This document shows positions 12,298 through 24,574 of a DNA stretch of 64,000 nt, in pieces. The translations under genes were made by a program, and so were the position numbers. The first letter of the stretch is position 1; each line of letters opens with the position of its first letter. The notes below the pieces were generated by a model. The model was not told where the DNA came from. It saw only the letters and a program-made list of their open reading frames with translations, and made no database searches. The stretch is from contig OZ024930.1 of assembly GCA_964017235.1 (NCBI GenBank), forward strand, positions 31,190,614 through 31,254,613, given 5' to 3'. The stretch is from Sabellastarte sp. h YS-2021. Its lineage: Eukaryota > Annelida > Polychaeta > Sabellida > Sabellidae.

Positions 12298-12496
12298 CTA
12301 CAAAATGCTCTATTTCTTGTCCTTCTATCCACATTGTCAACCGATGAAAATTTGCTGTATTTACAAATCCTACGCCAGAATCCTCACCCAAAGTTCTTGT
12401 TCCCTCCACCCCTCGTATCCAGGTTACCCTAATTGTGAGATCCACTAGTAGGAGGAAAATGGGAGGGACGAGTGCCCGCAGAGTGTCCATATTCAT
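12298..12496 (-). CDS. Candidate first coding exon of a secreted or membrane protein, possibly WIF-domain
   Basis: On the minus strand, ATG at 12496 opens MNMDTLRALVPPIFLLLVDL, a plausible signal peptide. About 30 less conserved residues follow, then FHRLTMWIEGQEIEHFVG. A strong donor (GTAG|GTAAGT, GT at 12297-12296) closes the exon at phase 1. The ending resembles the first strand and helix of WIF domains (human WIF1 has LYLWIDAHQARVLIGF; RYK is related). A TTTTAG acceptor-like site sits just 5' of the ATG, allowing a spliced 5' UTR. The exon is noticeably more GC-rich than its surroundings. No following exon was recognised on the minus strand to the left edge, so the rest would need a long first intron. 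The exon reading is moderately supported; the WIF assignment rests on about 15 residues and is tentative. Confidence 0.4.
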
Positions 12497-12499
12497 GGT

Positions 12500-14090
12500 G
12501 CAGACTAAAACAAGGGTTAGAGGTAAGACACACATACTTCCCCACCCTCATGATACTCTTTTACAACAGAGAATTGTGGGAAGAGACCTTGGTACTTCCT
12601 GTTCTTGGCACACATAGAAACCATGTCCATTTGTCAAAAGGACAGTACCGTTTATAATGAAAATTCTGAACTTCCAGAAGCCTAAAAAACAACAAGACTT
12701 TATAATTTTAGATTAGAAGTGTTTGTGTGTGTGTTGAAGTGTAGTATTCACATATCAATATCACAAACAATATATCCAATAGAAAGATATTCCACTTGAT
12801 TGTATAACAAGCTTCAATTCACTTATCACAAAGCAATCTAAACCTTGCTCAGATTTAATAACATCTGGAATTTAAATTCTTGAGCTAAATTAAGGGATAC
12901 CTTCTATAAATTTCTTCCATAGTGGCCATACACACATTCCTATATAGTTTATATTTCCAATGACAAGAATTAACTAGATTTTTTACCTCTGAACTGAAAG
13001 CAATGTTTGCCCTACATAAAAACTCTTTTCTCTACTCTTTATCTTTGTAGTCCACATTCACCTTTTACATATATTCACAAATTTATAAATCCACACTGTG
13101 TTATATAATTCCATGTAAATGGCTATCAACACTTGATGTTATTTTTCTCTGTTTGCCATCCTTATAAAGGCAGGGTTTTCCATTTGAAACTGTTCTCTCA
13201 AAACTTATATTTTCTCACAATACACACATATGGTTTTAATACAACACACCTATTTCATCCAATAACCTGTAAGAAAACAATACCTCCGCACAATATAACC
13301 ACAGCCACAATAGGGTATTATTTTTATAATAGTTTCCTGGATTCTATTCTCTATTTTAAAAGCAATATACCAGTTTGCTCAGCCAATAAAATACTTCATT
13401 TCTGTGAGATTAGAAATTGTGGCTATAACTCTCTTTGAAAACAAAAATTGTATCAATCAAATCTATCAGTAGCTTGTAACCTATTGACAGTCTACTACCC
13501 AACTGATCAGACCAACAGAAAGATTCCTATAAATGCACTTGTCAGACAATCATTCACAACCACACACACACACACACACACTCACAGAACCAATCCAACA
13601 AATCTGTGGGGCCTCCCCATTTCATAAGTAGATATACACACAGAGAGAAAGTGTTCAGGAAAAAGATAACACACACATTCAAGGGAACACTTAAAATGAC
13701 CATGCTTCATTGAGACATTTCATGCCCAATAATAGCTTTCACACCATATGTGAATATAATGCTAACTCCGGTTTTTTAAACACTTGTGAATACACAGTCA
13801 TTTCTATTGAAACCCACTTTGTTTATTTGGTGGCTGTAGTTGCTGTGGTTGAAGTTTAGTTTTAAAAAATTTGCTCAAAATTCACATCAAGAATGACTGG
13901 ATTTATAATTTATTGTTATCGCCATTAGTATTGATAACTTCAGTAACTGGGGTTTTAGGTAGAAACATGACGCATATTTTAATTGATATTATTGCATATT
14001 GACACATACAATTGGTTATTTGGACTATGCAAAAGTCTCTGAAACAAGTTTGTTTTTGGTATGTTTCTAGTCTTGTTAAAGGCTCAATTT
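12500..14090. other. Non-coding stretch upstream of the candidate minus-strand exon
   Basis: Would hold the promoter and any 5' UTR exon of the minus-strand candidate, but no element can be singled out. A (CA)n run lies at 13561-13582. Confidence 0.35.
13561..13582. repeat. (CA)n microsatellite
   Basis: About eleven CA dinucleotides. Confidence 0.85.
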
Positions 14091-14097
14091 TTTAATT

Positions 14098-14272
14098 TTT
14101 AGATATTAAAGTTTCACTTTGTACAATGTACTCTTATATATGTTGGCTTTTATGTCAGCATAGTGCTAAGACTGTCTGATGATGCTTTAAGAATGCCAAT
14201 TATATGTGTACATGTCTTAAAAAAATATATGGTACAAATTTGAGCCTTTAGCAAGGCTAGGATGTGTCCATA
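14098..14272 (+). repeat. Dispersed repeat pair, copy 2
   Basis: Same block order as 7118-7312, beginning TTAAAGTTTCACTTTG and ending TTTGAGCC then AGCAAGGCTAGG. Non-coding. Confidence 0.7.
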
Positions 14273-14279
14273 TACAGTC

Positions 14280-15750
14280 TCTGATTTTACAATTACCGCA
14301 CACTAAAACTACCATGGTTTCCATGAAATGATGTATCTAGACTTTTGTCATCGATTAAATCACCCATATATAATATGCAGGTGTTTTATATTTTCATGTT
14401 TTGAAAACAGGTCACAGTTACAAGTAAATCATTCAGCATGAAGTATGGGCGATAATAGGTTGTCAACTACACTACTTTATACGTTACAACGATACTTCAG
14501 TAAATGTGTATTACAAGCCTGTGTCTATGCTTCTACAACCCACAAGTATTAAGGTAGCATTGAGAAAAAACTAAACAGATAATTTGACATTTAATCCATG
14601 CCATAGTACAAAATATGTGTCATTCATAAAATCAAGACACAGATTTGTGAATTATCAGTACCGGAAGTGGCTTTCCTTGACTAAATATTTGTTTTGGGGA
14701 CAATGCAAATTTAGCTTAGTGACCACAAAATTGTAGTTATCAAACGTATGCACCCATTTCCAGCTCACTACAGTTTCCCATTAAGGTCCCAAGTGTGTGT
14801 GTATATGTGGGTGTACTTGGATTTAATTTATGCATTGAGTTTTAGATGTGAGTAGGTCTATTTGTTTTCATCATCAATATTGTATTGACTCTACACGTGA
14901 GCTGAAAAATTAGTGTGGATAAATTGATCAGCACTTAAGACATTCAACCACAGATACCATTTCAAAATATAGATTATTTTAAAGTTACATTTCTATTTTT
15001 TTAAGCGCGAACCTCTTCGAGGGTTCCTGATTCTGGAGTTCACTTTTCAATTTTTTTGTGTGTGTGTCCGGAATTTCAATCAATTGCATACTACTGTAGT
15101 ACCATACAGGTGGCTTTGCAGCTAGTACCTGTAGATCAAAAGACATTTCGGCCTTCTTCATATTCAGTTTTAAAGCTTGTGTCATGTTGAATCTAGTCAT
15201 CAATACTATCCACCAGTTTTGCATGAACTAAATTCAAACCAACAACCACACATTTGTCATATATCCCAGTATTCCTAGTCCAAACTATAGGAATAACCCC
15301 TGATAAACCGTGGTATAGGCAGAATTTTACCATGGTTTGAGGCAATAAACCCCGAAGGAAACAAAAAAATGGACTGCTGTCCAGACAGCCATAATGATCG
15401 ATAATAGGAAGCAACATGTTATGTTGATTTTACACATGGAATATTTCTTTGATTAGCTAATCAAATTTATGGGCACATCCGTGTCATGCAAGAATTGCTA
15501 TTCACATACCTTAACAAAAACACTTTGAGAGCACATACTTCCACAAAGACCCAGCACCTTTAATATGGCTTATTCTGAGTGCAATAACAATACAATCGTT
15601 TTAAAAATTCTTGGATCGAGACAGTGGTCGAGATCACCGCAAAAAATCGTTGTGCTGTTGTCAACATTTGTCAACATTTCCTGAAAATATCATCAAAATC
15701 TTCCATAACTTCCAAGTATTTTTTGTGCAAACAAACAAATATACATCTGC
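14280..15750. other. Non-coding stretch
   Basis: No exon recognised. Includes the degenerate dispersed-repeat segment at about 15541-15720 that resembles 11985-12100. Confidence 0.4.
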
Positions 15751-15757
15751 CACCATA

Positions 15758-15925
15758 ACCTGGAGGTAAAAAGGAAATTGCTCTATGTGTTCAAAATGTA
15801 GTTATTTATTTATTTCATTACTTGGCAAAATTTTTGCACCAATAACATAATCTGGAGGTAAACAGGAAATTGGTCTATGTGTTCAAAATTTATTATTTAT
15901 TTATTTCATTACTTTGCAAAATTTT
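15758..15925. repeat. Tandem duplication of about 84 bp
   Basis: Two adjacent copies: CTGGAGGTAAAAAGGAAATT..TTATTTATTTATTTCATTACTT then GCAAAATTTTTGCA, at about 15758-15842 and 15843-15925. It lies directly at the left end of the MITE at 15936. Confidence 0.8.
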
Positions 15926-15935
15926 TGCAAAGTAT

Positions 15936-16244
15936 ATCACTCAGTCTGTTTCCTTGTTTATAAGTTTGTTTATTTATTGGAGCATAACTCCAATAGTGCT
16001 GCATGCATCATAAAATTTTTAGGGAGCATGCAAACTGCTACAAGGTAGAAATGATTCAAATTTGGGCATGATCAGGTCAATATACTTGGTTCTGGACCAA
16101 CTGTTTACCAAATATTCCGCATTAGCCCTGATGGGTCCTAATTCGAGCATGGGTGAAATCATTTATGAGATTTCATTTTATGAGATCATTTAGTTAATGT
16201 CCTGTAAACAGATCAGTAATTCACAAACAGACTGAGTAATATAC
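15936..16244. mobile_element. Short inverted-repeat element (MITE-like)
   Basis: Inverted ends share CACTCAGTCTGTTT (left, after AGTATAT) and AAACAGACTGAGT (right, before AATATACT). The direct repeat TTTTGCAAAGTAT lies on both sides, at 15923-15935 and 16245-16257. The 309-bp interior is non-coding. The flanking direct repeat may be a long target duplication or an extension of the ends, so exact borders are ambiguous. Confidence 0.65.
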
Positions 16245-16259
16245 TTTTGCAAAGTATGC

Positions 16260-17600
16260 ACTCTGCTTGCCTCCAAGTTTTCTTGTTTCAAATAGACAAC
16301 AGTTAATGAGAAACAAAAAACAAACACACACTATGAATCACATATAACCTCTTTAACAAAGGTAAATATATATTATCATAGTGACAAAGGCAAGATTAAA
16401 GGTTTTGTGAACACTTAACATGTAAATGTGACCATTTACATGGTAAAGATGCCGATTTAAAAGGATCCTGGCTTCTAATTGACCATCTGTGGTAGCTATG
16501 TGAGTACAGGTTCTTTAGAGATTACAGAGTTCCCTAATAGTATTAACATTTTATAAACTAAAGTATCATTCACCAACAAGCCTAATAAGTCAATAAATCT
16601 AAGGTCATGTAAAATATGACATCCTTTGTTTGGTTGATGATCCATTGAGTGAACTCCAGAAAGGTTGACAACTGTTCTAGTTTCACAATACCAAGATTCA
16701 ATTAACCACATCAACATTGACAGGCTATAAAACAAACAGGTATATATGTTGAAGGGTTGTTTCATCTTTTAGAAATGATTCTTTATACCAAAATATGTCT
16801 TTCTTTTTAATCTAAACACAAGTACAAAAACTCCATTCACACTGATGAATTATAAATGCCATAAGCGAGTCGTCTGATGAGTTATTTTACTGATAGGTGA
16901 TCTCCCTTGCCATTACATACATGCTCAATCATAATACTGGTATGATTACTATGTAAAACACTCAATATCTAATGACCTGAGTTGTTTTAACCTACTCAAC
17001 CTGTTTCTTTAAAGATTCTGCAAAAAATGTATTGAACAGAAGATGTTTGGGAGAGCCATAAATTCTCACAACGTCCTTTAACATTTTGGAAATACCATTT
17101 GTGATTTTTATTCATTCTTTTTGTAGATTCACTGAGGAGGTGACAGACAAATAGATTTTTGGAAGTTGAAAAATGAGATACTCTTTACAACATCTTCTTG
17201 AGATATTTAATAAAACATACAATTAATAATCATATGTAATTTGATAAAGGTACATATCAAGCATTGTATATCATATTTTCACTGGTATTTTCATTACACA
17301 TGTTACTTTTCAGAAACTGGAGGTTTTATGAAAATATCTATTGACAAAATATTGACAACAAGAGGCAGGTCAATTGCTAGATCTCTTCACACATTCTCTC
17401 ATAGTGATATCTTACATTTTAATATTGCTGTTACTTGTATCACTGAAATGATAGGTCCTATGATCAGGAGATGGACTCATCATCTGTTCTCAACCAACTC
17501 ATATTTAAACTGCCTGTATGGAACCCTTATTCAGACACACATACATATATTAATACGTTTATGGAGTTATGGTTATAAGACAATTTATTTTCAGCACAAG
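16260..17600. other. Non-coding stretch
   Basis: No exon, array or element end recognised. A 130-codon frame at 17241-17633 shows no domain and partly runs into the SINE that follows. Confidence 0.4.
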
Positions 17601-17607
17601 ATGATGC

Positions 17608-17838
17608 CGAGATTTGATTTATTTGGGTTTTAACCTCACCTTCTATTCTATAGATTATATCAAAACTGGTAGGAAACCAGTACATACTAGTTGGTCAAGG
17701 TTCTGCACTGTTAACAGCAGGGCATCAGTAATAACCAACTACCAACTTTGACACATAGTGTCGGTCTGGGGTTTGAACTGCAGACTTCAGGAGTTAGAGG
17801 CGAGTGTGTTTACCACTATACCACTGAGCTCCCCCATA
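17608..17838 (-). mobile_element. tRNA-derived SINE (family 1), minus strand
   Basis: On the minus strand it reads GGGGGAGCTCAGTGGTATAG (A-box region), then GTTCAAACCCC (B box). The family body (GTTGGTAGTTG, CAGAACCTTGACCAACT, GTACTGGTTTCCT) and a tail TTAAAACCCAAATAAATCAA follow. It is clearly older than the copies at 22492 and 39277. Its 5' end touches the 3' tail of the LINE at 17841. Confidence 0.75.
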
Positions 17839-17840
17839 TG

Positions 17841-18640
17841 ATTCTAATTCTAATAGTACTTTTATAGCGCTTAATCTCTATATATTAACAGACTCTAAGG
17901 CCCAAAATGTCAGAAATAATAATTTTTAAATCAGAAACATTGCAGGGGTCGGAGCCACAGAGAAAGACTGAGACAAAACCAGAAAAACTAGGCCAAAAGA
18001 GCAGCATCACATGTGAGATACCCTCTGAGTCGCTTAAGCTCCCTGATTTGAACAAAACAAGCCTTACAGGTATACCTGGCATGACAAGAGAACAAAAATA
18101 TCCTAATCAGACCAGACACCAAGGTTTCTAATCATTTCAGCAAGTGAAAGGAAATTACCAAGTATATTAACTGGGAGAAATTTGGGGAAAGTTTTGCACA
18201 AACAGCCCTTGGACCAAACAAAATAAATTCTGTCTTCTTAGAGTTAAGCTTAAGCTTGTTTACAGAAAGCCACTTTTTGACATCATCTAAGCAGTTTTTC
18301 AGCCTGTCAAAGGCATCAGTGACATACCCAGTACTTGTGTTGAAGATGAACAGATAACTGTGTGTCATCTGCATAATAGTGGAAATGTATGACCGGATGA
18401 TTTTGAATAACCTTGCTGATGGGAGCAGTGTACAATGAAAACTGGATTGGACCCAGGACAAATCCCTGGGGCATGCTGTACGATAGCCTTTCTGGCATCA
18501 GATAAAACAGAGCCAATATTGATGCACTGATTTGGTCACAGAGGTACGACTTGAGCCAAGCTAGAACCACACCTCCAAAAGCTTGTAAAGATGTGTTTAG
18601 TAGTTCCAGATTAACTGCCAACAACAACGCAATGATGCTA
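17841..18640 (-). mobile_element. CR1-like LINE (family A), 5'-truncated with internal deletion
   Basis: Minus-strand remnants of FGGVVLAWLKSYL, VLGPIQFSLYTAPISKVI, HYYADDTQL and KWLSVNKLKLNSKKTEFILF run into IRNLGVW. The sequence then jumps from the segment matching CTCTTGGC (about codon 430 of the 2562-4517 frame) straight to the 3' UTR start CCTAGTTTTT. About 500 bp, including the C-terminus and stop, are therefore missing. The tail is TATAGCGCTTAATCTC reversed, ending in ATTAGAATTAGAAT. Several frameshifts are present. Confidence 0.85.
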
Positions 18641-18649
18641 TGGTACTGC

Positions 18650-21600
18650 ATTAATTTGTAACATAATAGGTGAAGCCTTTGACATATTCTTGTGATCACA
18701 ACTTAGTACGTGTTAAAACAAAAACCACAGTGTCCCAATACGGTCTCTGTAGGACTGAAACAGTTCTTGGACTAATTTTTCAGCTACAGTTAATCCAGAC
18801 ATTTATGAACACAAATGCATGGACATCTGAGCCTCTTGTACACAAACATTTGTCAACAGACAATCCTTGAAGCAGTAGCACAGAATAGCTGTACATTGCA
18901 CTCACAGGTCAATTTCGCATAACCCCGTGCACAGGCTATCCATTTACTGCCATACAGTAGCCAATCCAAGGCTACAAACTATTTTGTCAAACTCATAAAT
19001 CCATTAGACCCCAAATATACAGTATAATGTTTTAATTTTATGACAGTCATTGACAATTATCCCCATATTGTAGTTTCACCTAAGTACTGTTTTTTTTTCC
19101 TTTTTTGGAGTCATCTTAGCCACATAGCCCAGATCATAGAAGACGGGTATGTTGAAAATGTGGGACCTTTTTACCCAGAGTATGATCCGGATCTCTCCCA
19201 AAAACTCATCAATGCTTTCTATGGCCAATTCCTACCAACACCAAAAAAAAGCTCATAAATATGTGTTTAGTAGTTCTGAATGAACTGTCAGCACAGACAG
19301 ACAGACAGACACATCCAAAATCATATTGTTGCCTTGGGTTTTACAAAAGTTAGTGCTTTTTGCATAGTTCTTATGAATATATTTGATTAATTGCTGTGTT
19401 TTTAAATCCTCTACATTCTTCAACTAACTATGTTTATGTATTGCCTACGTATTTATTATTATTATCCTTGGCAGAGATATTGTATACTTGTGAATTTACA
19501 CCCCAGCTGCCCAAATTATGTGGATCATGGTTTTGTTGGCAGTGCGACCTCTGTTAACACTCATAGTCAGATCCCATGTTCAAGTATGGACTGCAAGCCT
19601 TGTGTGAGTGAGCATTTCTTCTTGCGGCACTTCTGATTAGTTGCATCTCGTTTTTGTCAGTCTTAACTGTGTTATGACCATTGCATTGATGGGATTCCCC
19701 TCTACTGACCTATCTTTTAATGGCAACAACCTATCTTGTCCAGTCTTTTCATGATACAACTAATCTTCCAATAAAAACTACACCGATCTTCCCCCAAGAG
19801 AGGATGGTTCTTATGACTCTCCTGAATAATCGTCATTTCTTGCCAAGAGTAATCGTGACTTAGTTTTACAAGTTATCTTCTTGAATAATGAAGGTCAGAA
19901 AGAGGTAATAAGACCTATCTTTTCGGTCTTATGATTACTCTTAAGTATTAATGTTATAACTTTAATTGGCAACATTAAGTGGAATAGGTCATACAATAAC
20001 TCAGGATAGTGGTCACTGAGATGGAAAAAATTAACAATCAATAGACTAAAAACTGTATTGCTGGTGATTACACTATACAATAGGTCGGCTTGAATCATCA
20101 ATAATTGCTCTGAATTTTTTTTTTTTCGACTTACCCACATTTGCATATATTATGCTACATTTGTGGGATTGATGCATACATAGTGGAGGTTTTCCCGATG
20201 TGTGTCTCAGGGGTCCATAAGAGAGAAATGTGGCATAAGCTTTAGCCATATCACTAAAACAGATGTTAAAGCGGATAAAGGCAGATGAAACCTGTGCTGG
20301 AAGGTTAGTAAACAGTTACTATAGGCACCATCATTTTTCCATGGAATAAGTGGACACTTTTGACTTAGGCTTGCAAGTTATCATGCTTGCTTCAGAATTT
20401 CAGGGGTTGGTTTCTTGAAGGGTGGATTCACATAAAGTTATTTTATATCAAAGATCAAATTAAGACTTGAGAGCTTTGTCTGTTTTTGCATCAATTATCT
20501 TAATTTGAGTTTGGACTGAAGCAATGATAAGACTGTAAAGATGGTGACAACTTATATAAGAACCCAAGTTGCTTCTTAGGTGTTTGACACTGTTGGATTC
20601 TTGATAATTGTTTGCTGCAAGCATTTGGATAATTTGTCGACTGCCTGCATCCCTTCATTTGGTCAGTTATTCATTTCAGATGGTATTAACAATTTATGGG
20701 TTAAAAGTGAAAAAGCCCCGATAAATCTTCGTTAATACATACTATAATTCTTTAAACCTAAAAATCCTCCAAATTTCTAGAAGTATCAGATGAATCTCAG
20801 GCAATAAAGATGCCAGTTTATGAACAGCTATGCTTAACTTGTTACAACCACATATACTCGTAAATAGCTTAAGCATAACATAATGCACTCTTTTCAGACG
20901 TTAATTTTATTAACATGGTTAATATATTTCTAGAGTGTTATCAATCATTCTTCAGCTGCAAAGTAAATTAAGGCAACAAATTTGCTTAAATAATCATCCA
21001 CAAAAGGAAGGTGAAAGGCTAGATGGATGTTACAGGAGAAGTTGCCCGTGGATCTAATTATTTATTCTGACTCAAGCTCTAAGAACATTTGCACAGAAGC
21101 TTTGATCCTGTTGACAAACCTAATAAGCTGGAACCAATGAATTGCAAATAAGCTAACTATCAGTGTTTTCCCAATAAATCTGCGTAAATCCTAGAGAAAG
21201 TACGCAATCTAGAGCATGTCTAACGTCTTTTTACAGTAAATAATCTTCAACTATTTTTTCATGTGAAAGGTATTTACAAAAAAATAAACCCAAATGTTTT
21301 CCCAAGTCACACTAATTTGCTAGACCCCTTTTTGTCATGTCATGTTTGAGTTATCAGTAAGAAAATAATCATCCTTTCTTTGGAGTTATTGAAATCAAAT
21401 AGGCCTTAACAGTAAAGGACAACAGTGTCATATCTGTGTAATTTCATCCATTGAAACCTAAGAAGGCTATTAATGTACATTTGCCAACAGATATCTTCCA
21501 GGATTATCAGTCAATTATAACCCGAGTAGCGAGTATCTGCCAAACCTATAATGTATATATTTGCTCGCTAAATATTCTTACAATATTTACCCAATTTTTG

Positions 21601-21890
21601 TTGTCAGAACTATTTGTTTGTGATGCATTTAAACTTTGTGTATAGCTAAATAAAGATATGTGCGATATATACAGATAGTTCACACTTTTTACAGGTGTCA
21701 GTTTACTGACATATAATCTCATTATATTAGTCTTGAAGAAAAATTTTGTCTTATATTTGCCAATTTGATTTTATTTAAAGAATGCTTTGTTGCTGAAATA
21801 TGTGTATTGTGTACCTGCAACACCAGGCACAGCAAACACGACAGATATTTTACCTAAAGGTTTCCATAGTTCTTCAGTATAAAATTAATA
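18650..21890. other. Non-coding stretch
   Basis: No exon recognised. At 19130-19270 a degenerate dispersed segment (CCAGAGTATGATCCGGATCT then CAGACAGACAGACAGACAC) resembles 50970-51020 and is typical of a mobile-element tail. Confidence 0.4.
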
Positions 21891-21899
21891 TAGCACTTT

Positions 21900-22165
21900 A
21901 GCCACAGCTTTGCAGTTGATGCTCCAGGTTTTGTGCAATGAGATCCCGGATGATGTCTGAACTGGATTTTCTATACAATCTTTCAAGTGCACCTCTTCAG
22001 CAAAGTCTACCCTTCATTGCTTCCCCATCTTCTTGACAAGTCTCTGGTATTGGCTGCCATGTCCCTGGATCCTGAAGTTCTTCTCCTCTCTTTACAGCTC
22101 TAGTGTCAGCAAATCTGTCATATGATGAAGATTAAGTGCTACTATAAAAGTATTCATTACATCAC
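21900..22165 (+). mobile_element. CR1-like LINE 3' remnant
   Basis: Traces of the LINE C-terminus on the plus strand: a GATGCTCC motif, a stretch reading CNEIPDDV, then SFKC and LFSKVYPS in another frame. Next comes a 3' end GAAGATTAAGTGCTAC then TATAAAAGTATTCATTA, like the family A tail. Strongly decayed. Confidence 0.55.
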
Positions 22166-22491
22166 ATTAAAATTACTCATTTTTATTGTTGTGATTTTGT
22201 TAGTAATCACTTGCTTTAAGACAAAGAATTCTGGTTCAAACCATAACAAACGTCAAATACAATTATATTGACACTTTCTGCCACGATGATGTATCTAGTG
22301 TCAGGATAATGCCCCATTCACACTGCAGGTGGTATATCTCAGAACGTCTCATATCTTCCCAGGTTTGGCATTTCCATGAGGTATGAAATAACATTAGAAT
22401 GGCAGTTGGATGACAGTAGTACAAATACGTATCATCAAAACAACCACCATCTACCTTCACTCTCTTTATGTTGCTGCGTTACACTGACACA

Positions 22492-22723
22492 TAGGGGCCA
22501 CGGTGGCAGAGTGGTAACACTCTCGCCTCCCACCTCTGCGGCCGGGTTTCGATCCCCGTCATGGCCGTAAGTGGGAAAGCTGGTAGTTGCTTGCCGTTGG
22601 TCGGCAGTTTACAGTACAGAACCCTAGCGAACTATATGTACTGGTTTCCTCTGCCCTTCCAACTACCCGTCGTGATATGACCTGTACAGTGTTGAAAGCG
22701 ACGTAAAACCCCAAATAAACAAA
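22492..22723 (+). mobile_element. tRNA-derived SINE (family 1), full-length
   Basis: 232 bp bounded by a 12-bp target duplication TACACTGACACA (22480-22491 and 22724-22735). The head GGCAGAGTGGTAACACTC (A box) and GGGTTTCGATCCCC (B box) is tRNA-like. The body contains GGGAAAGCTGGTAGTTGCTT and TACTGGTTTCCTCTGCCC. The tail is GTGTTGAAAGCGACGTAAAA then CCCCAAATAAACAAA. Pol III transcription from the internal boxes is expected for the class. It appears to be a recent copy. Confidence 0.95.
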
Positions 22724-23115
22724 TACACTGACACACGACCAAGACACAACCTTTTTACACCGTGGACCACACTTTTAGTAACTGTATGAAAAAGTTCATA
22801 TGCGCATGCTCATGGTACTAAATTCAGAGGCAGAAATTTTGCCCATGCATAAGGAATTGGACATTTTGCCACTGTGTCGCAAGTTGGCATATGGGCATTA
22901 GACTTTAGTTGAAGGAGCGGGGTGTTTCACCCAACACCTACTACAGCTGGCTGTACCGCGTGAAGTGTGAATGGGGTAGAAATACACTTGTGGACATTGA
23001 GATAGAATCCTGTTCAGAAATCTGTTCTAATTTGAACATACAATTTGAACATTTAGCTTTGTTTGGCCAATATTATTGATCTTCTGATGTAAACATTAAA
23101 CTTTGATTGACCCAA

Positions 23116-23311
23116 TCCCACCTCTGTGGCTGGGGTTCGGTTCTCGGCACAGCCTCAAGTGGGAAAGCTGGTAGTTGCTTGCCGTTGGTCAGCATTTTAC
23201 AGTACAGAACCATGACCAACTGTATGTACTGGTTTCCTCTGCCCTTCCACCTACCAGTCGTGATATGACCTGTACAGTGTTAAAAGTGACGTAAAACCCC
23301 AAATAAATAAA
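23116..23311 (+). mobile_element. tRNA-derived SINE (family 1), 5'-truncated
   Basis: 196 bp bounded by a 13-bp target duplication TTGATTGACCCAA (23103-23115 and 23312-23324). It starts inside the head, just before the B box (GGGTTCGGTTCTCGG), so the A box is absent. Body and CCCCAAATAAATAA tail are as in the copy at 22492. True 5' truncation at integration, since the duplication is intact. Confidence 0.95.
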
Positions 23312-23324
23312 TTGATTGACCCAA

Positions 23325-24040
23325 GATTTGGGTCTCCTGCTTTGAAAATTTCACTTTGATTGACCAATATATTTGGTCTTCTGACTTGAACATTAAATTT
23401 TGATAGACAAAGAACTTAGCTTTACCAATTTGTGAGTTAAACACTGAATAAGTAACAGGAACTTACAAACTAGCCGGTGGTTTAACTATTATATGTAACA
23501 TGTACCATCTATAAATCTTGCTAAAAGTACAAAGAGGTGACTATTTGTTAGTATATTTCTTGTTATGTATATACTGCAAAATACATTCTATTACAAAATA
23601 TACCACAGAAAGAAAGAAAAATACCATGATATATACTATCATATGAAAACCTTCTAATTCAACCTGAGACCATAATAATTAAAATTACACAACCCATTTA
23701 ACAGAGTTCTGAAAAACATGAAAAAATGCCTTGTATTATATGTTCATGCAAACTGAAAACATGTTATTACACCAAAGTCACTTTAGCTTGTATGCTCTGT
23801 TTATTTAACCTGACACCTGAAATGATATATAGTTAATCAGTTTTATCATTATTTTTAAGTACTGATCAGACTAAAAATATACACCATTTCCAACTAAGAA
23901 ACAAGTTTGATTTTTGTTTGCTTGTTTCCATCATTTCAGTACACTTGGAGTAATACATTACATACAACACACACCTGAATTATATTTTAAAATTTGCACA
24001 CTTGTCATCAAATGTTTTATAGCTTATGAAATAAATCTAA
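23325..24040. other. Non-coding stretch
   Basis: Contains three loosely repeated phrases around the SINE (TTTGATTGACC, TTGGTCTTCTGA, GAACATTAAA) at 23040-23110 and 23330-23410, a weak tandem duplication into which the SINE inserted. Nothing else is recognised. Confidence 0.45.
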
Positions 24041-24041
24041 C

Positions 24042-24295
24042 AAGAGCACACGAGGAACACACACCTCCGCCAAGGCTGAATACCTCCACTCTATTGCTGA
24101 TGAGTCCTGTAATAAAAGTAATTTAAAATATCCAGGATCCAGAGTTGGAGGCAGATCATTCACAAAATTAAATCAGCTCTATGTTGAATCAAGAACCATT
24201 AGCTACTGCAAAAAAAAATTTGTAAATCTGTCCAGAAGTATATATTGTTTTTCGGTAATCTTGCAAACACACAAACAGAATCCAATGATCACATA
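24042..24295 (+). repeat. Dispersed element starting AACAAGAG
   Basis: Opens AACAAGAGCACACGAGGAAC then ACACACCTCCGCCAAGGCTG. It continues through GGATCCAGAG to CTGTCCAGAAGTATATA and TTGCAAACACACAAACAG. This order (CTCCGCCAAGG, GATCC, GTCCAGAA, AACACACAAACAGA) is seen in short non-coding repeats common in mollusc-like genomes, which is general recollection rather than a search. Ends are uncertain. Confidence 0.5.
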
Positions 24296-24574
24296 ATCTC
24301 CTATGCCTGGGTAGGGATTCCCTGGGTAATATGTATCACTGTACATTCAGCCTCAGGTACAGGAAAAGAGGTTGACTCTCCCATCCATGGAACATCAGGC
24401 TTATAATGACTGACCAAATAGACACTGCTCAGCACTAATATCCCTTCGGGTGGCTAAGTCAAACACCAGTCAATTCTCAAACTAATGATTCTGTTCTACT
24501 ATCAGAAATGGTTTCAAAATACTCACAAATGTGTATTTGTGATTTTTGCTTGTACTTTGCCATCCTGGAACAAA

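Noticed and set aside
17241-17633. 130-codon open frame on the plus strand
   Set aside because: Composition matches AT-rich background, there is no domain or splice context, and its end runs into a SINE tail.
22492-22560. tRNA gene from A and B box matches
   Set aside because: No tRNA cloverleaf is completed, and the sequence is the head of a SINE with a target duplication. The same applies to 40194, 42460 and 47358.
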